Shown: one piece after another, positions 62,766-64,000 of the stretch | Layout: every line of letters begins with the position of its first letter | Numbering within the stretch: position 1 is the first letter of the stretch | From: Haliclona indistincta | Lineage: Eukaryota; Porifera; Demospongiae; Haplosclerida; Chalinidae | Reading direction: 5' to 3' | Length of the DNA: 64,000 bases | Assembly (NCBI GenBank): GCA_964017065.1 | Contig: OZ024784.1 | Location: forward strand, 1,084,098-1,148,097 | Made by a program: the position numbers and the translations under genes | Notes under the pieces: model-generated | Databases searched by the model: none | Seen by the model: the letters and a program-made list of their open reading frames with translations, nothing else | Told to the model about the DNA's origin: nothing

Positions 62766-63877
62766 ATGGAGGATGCAGTAGAGGTGATAGCTAACTCTGT
62801 GGGCAGCCAGTGGGCTCAGCTTTACTACAGACTCCGTCTGAACTACCGCGGTCGTTACAAGATAGAATCGGCCCATGCTGACGTGGAACCAAGCAAAGAG
62901 CGGTGTCGCCTCAGCGCCATGGACACGCTGACCAAGTGGAGAGAGAAGATACAGGGAGTCGAGGAGAGTGAAGCGCTCGAGAGATTGCTATTCGCCTTGA
63001 GACAGTTGAAAGACACAAAGCTAAAGAAACTGGCTGAGCAGCTAGCAACTGCTAACGGTATGTTCGCCGGTCGCGCGCATGGTGGACTTTGGCGGGTAAA
63101 GAACCGCCAAAATCAGCGCTACATACTGCACTGCAGTTCTTGCATGATCCTCTTCCTATCCAGGAGTGGTGTTGGATGATCTCGTCTACCCGTCAGACTC
63201 TAGTCCCTATCAGTCGTCTAGTGAGGACCACACTTCACTCAGAGGAGCTGGTGGAGCAGCAAGGGGATTACTAAGATCTACATCAGGAGATGAGTCCTGC
63301 TCGCCGCTACTCATGTCTATTCCAGAGTCTTCAAACAAGGTACTGTTGTGAGTACTAGTACATTAATGTGTGTATGTATCACTGTATACAGTCATTACTA
63401 ACAAGGAGAGCTCAGCACAGCACAGATCATGGTGAGTATAACAACACCTTCATAAATCTTGATCAAGACTAATGATTTAGCACCTTTTTGTCATAACACA
63501 TTCATAAAATAATTCATGATTCTCTATTTGTTGTGCTAGCTGGCAGTTGCAGTATTGCTGAATCAACTCTCCGTCAACCAGTTAACCTAAATCTAAAGCC
63601 TCACAAGTACGCTATACTAGATGTCTGTCAGAGACTCCACTCGAGTAGTTTCCACACCATCTGTGACCAGCTGAATCTACCAAGAGACAGTGTATGTGAG
63701 ATACTGGCTAGAGAGACACTGACAGAGGAGCAGTACTATAGAGCACTCATGCTCTGGCTGGGGAGGAGAGAGGAACAGGGTGATGGGACCTTTGCTCAGC
63801 TGTGCGCTGCACTGACTGTTACCAATGAGAATACTGCACTAGTGTGTATCAAACAGAGATTAATACTCTCTGAATAG
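62766..63877 (+). CDS. Protein with two death domains
   Basis: Four exons (62766-63057, 63164-63339, 63392-63431, 63540-63877) give 281 residues in frame. Residues about 1-97 form a death domain (VIANSVGSQWAQLYYRLRL, TLTKWREKI, LLFALRQLKDTKLKKLAEQL). A Ser-rich linker follows. Residues about 190-275 form a second death domain (ILDVCQRLHSSSFHTICDQL, YYRALMLWLGRREEQGDGTF). There is no signal peptide, membrane segment or enzyme domain, so it looks like a cytoplasmic adaptor. Its start is 89 bp from that of the CARD/ankyrin/death gene on the other strand, so the two may be co-expressed and interact. I do not recognise a vertebrate orthologue. Confidence 0.82.
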
Positions 63878-64000
63878 AACAGATGTTGCAAGTTCAATAT
63901 GTTTTCAAGATGATTATGCTTGATATTTCACAATTATGGTGAAATATCTGAACCCCATTCATCCTTATTGAGAGGTATCAATGACTTTCCTTTTAAAAAT
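63878..64000 (+). other. 3' flank at the window edge
   Basis: AT-rich sequence after the stop of the two-death-domain gene; no AATAAA is seen before the window ends. Confidence 0.4.

Overview
The window looks like animal nuclear DNA, most likely from a sponge (demosponge). All large genes are split by short introns (about 50-150 bp is common) with GT-AG junctions. Metazoan families are present: JNK, rhodopsin-like GPCR, a WDFY3/Alfy BEACH-FYVE protein, linker histone, CARD and death-domain proteins, and intact BEL/Pao and Ty3/Gypsy LTR retrotransposons. The expanded TKL-like kinases and death-fold proteins suggest a sponge, but that is inference. I found no tRNA, rRNA, CRISPR array or prokaryotic feature. 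Region 1 (1-31 kb) is a nested tandem duplication. Unit 1 holds a minus-strand coiled-coil kinase (271-4291) head to head with a plus-strand JNK (from 4520). JNK-A has only exons 1-6 and stops 5-6 bp before exon 7 should begin. Unit 2 repeats the arrangement: kinase-B (12706-21343) and a complete JNK-B (21561-25458), followed by GPCR1 (26298-27473). Unit 3 is a decayed JNK 3' part (27794-28673) followed by GPCR2 (29366-30559). Each JNK/kinase unit has its own LTR retrotransposon, antisense to the host gene in an intron, with identical LTRs; the paralogue keeps the empty site. They are a BEL/Pao element (4989-10961) in JNK-A intron 2 and a Ty3/Gypsy element (14967-20212) in kinase-B intron 1. 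The Gypsy element has a textbook -1 frameshift signal between gag and pol. Region 2 (31-38 kb) has a minus-strand gene joining a TAZ-type zinc finger to a NIK-like kinase (31031-34547), about 2 kb without a visible gene, and an intronless replication-type histone H1 with its 3' stem-loop (36941-37628). Region 3 (38.2-53.3 kb) is one long plus-strand gene, a WDFY3/Alfy orthologue with PH-BEACH, BEACH, WD40 and FYVE modules, presumably for selective autophagy of aggregates. Region 4 (53.5-63.9 kb) is a divergent pair of death-fold genes with 89 bp between their start codons. The large minus-strand gene reads CARD, two death-like domains, a Ser/Pro/Gln linker, about ten ankyrin repeats, a low-complexity region and a C-terminal death domain. 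The small plus-strand gene has two death domains. They may work in one signalling complex. Three MITE-like elements with clear target-site duplications and many microsatellites, often directly on splice sites, make up much of the intronic sequence. Multi-exon models were spliced by eye from reading frame and GT-AG junctions; spans are given and exon boundaries are listed where I worked them out.
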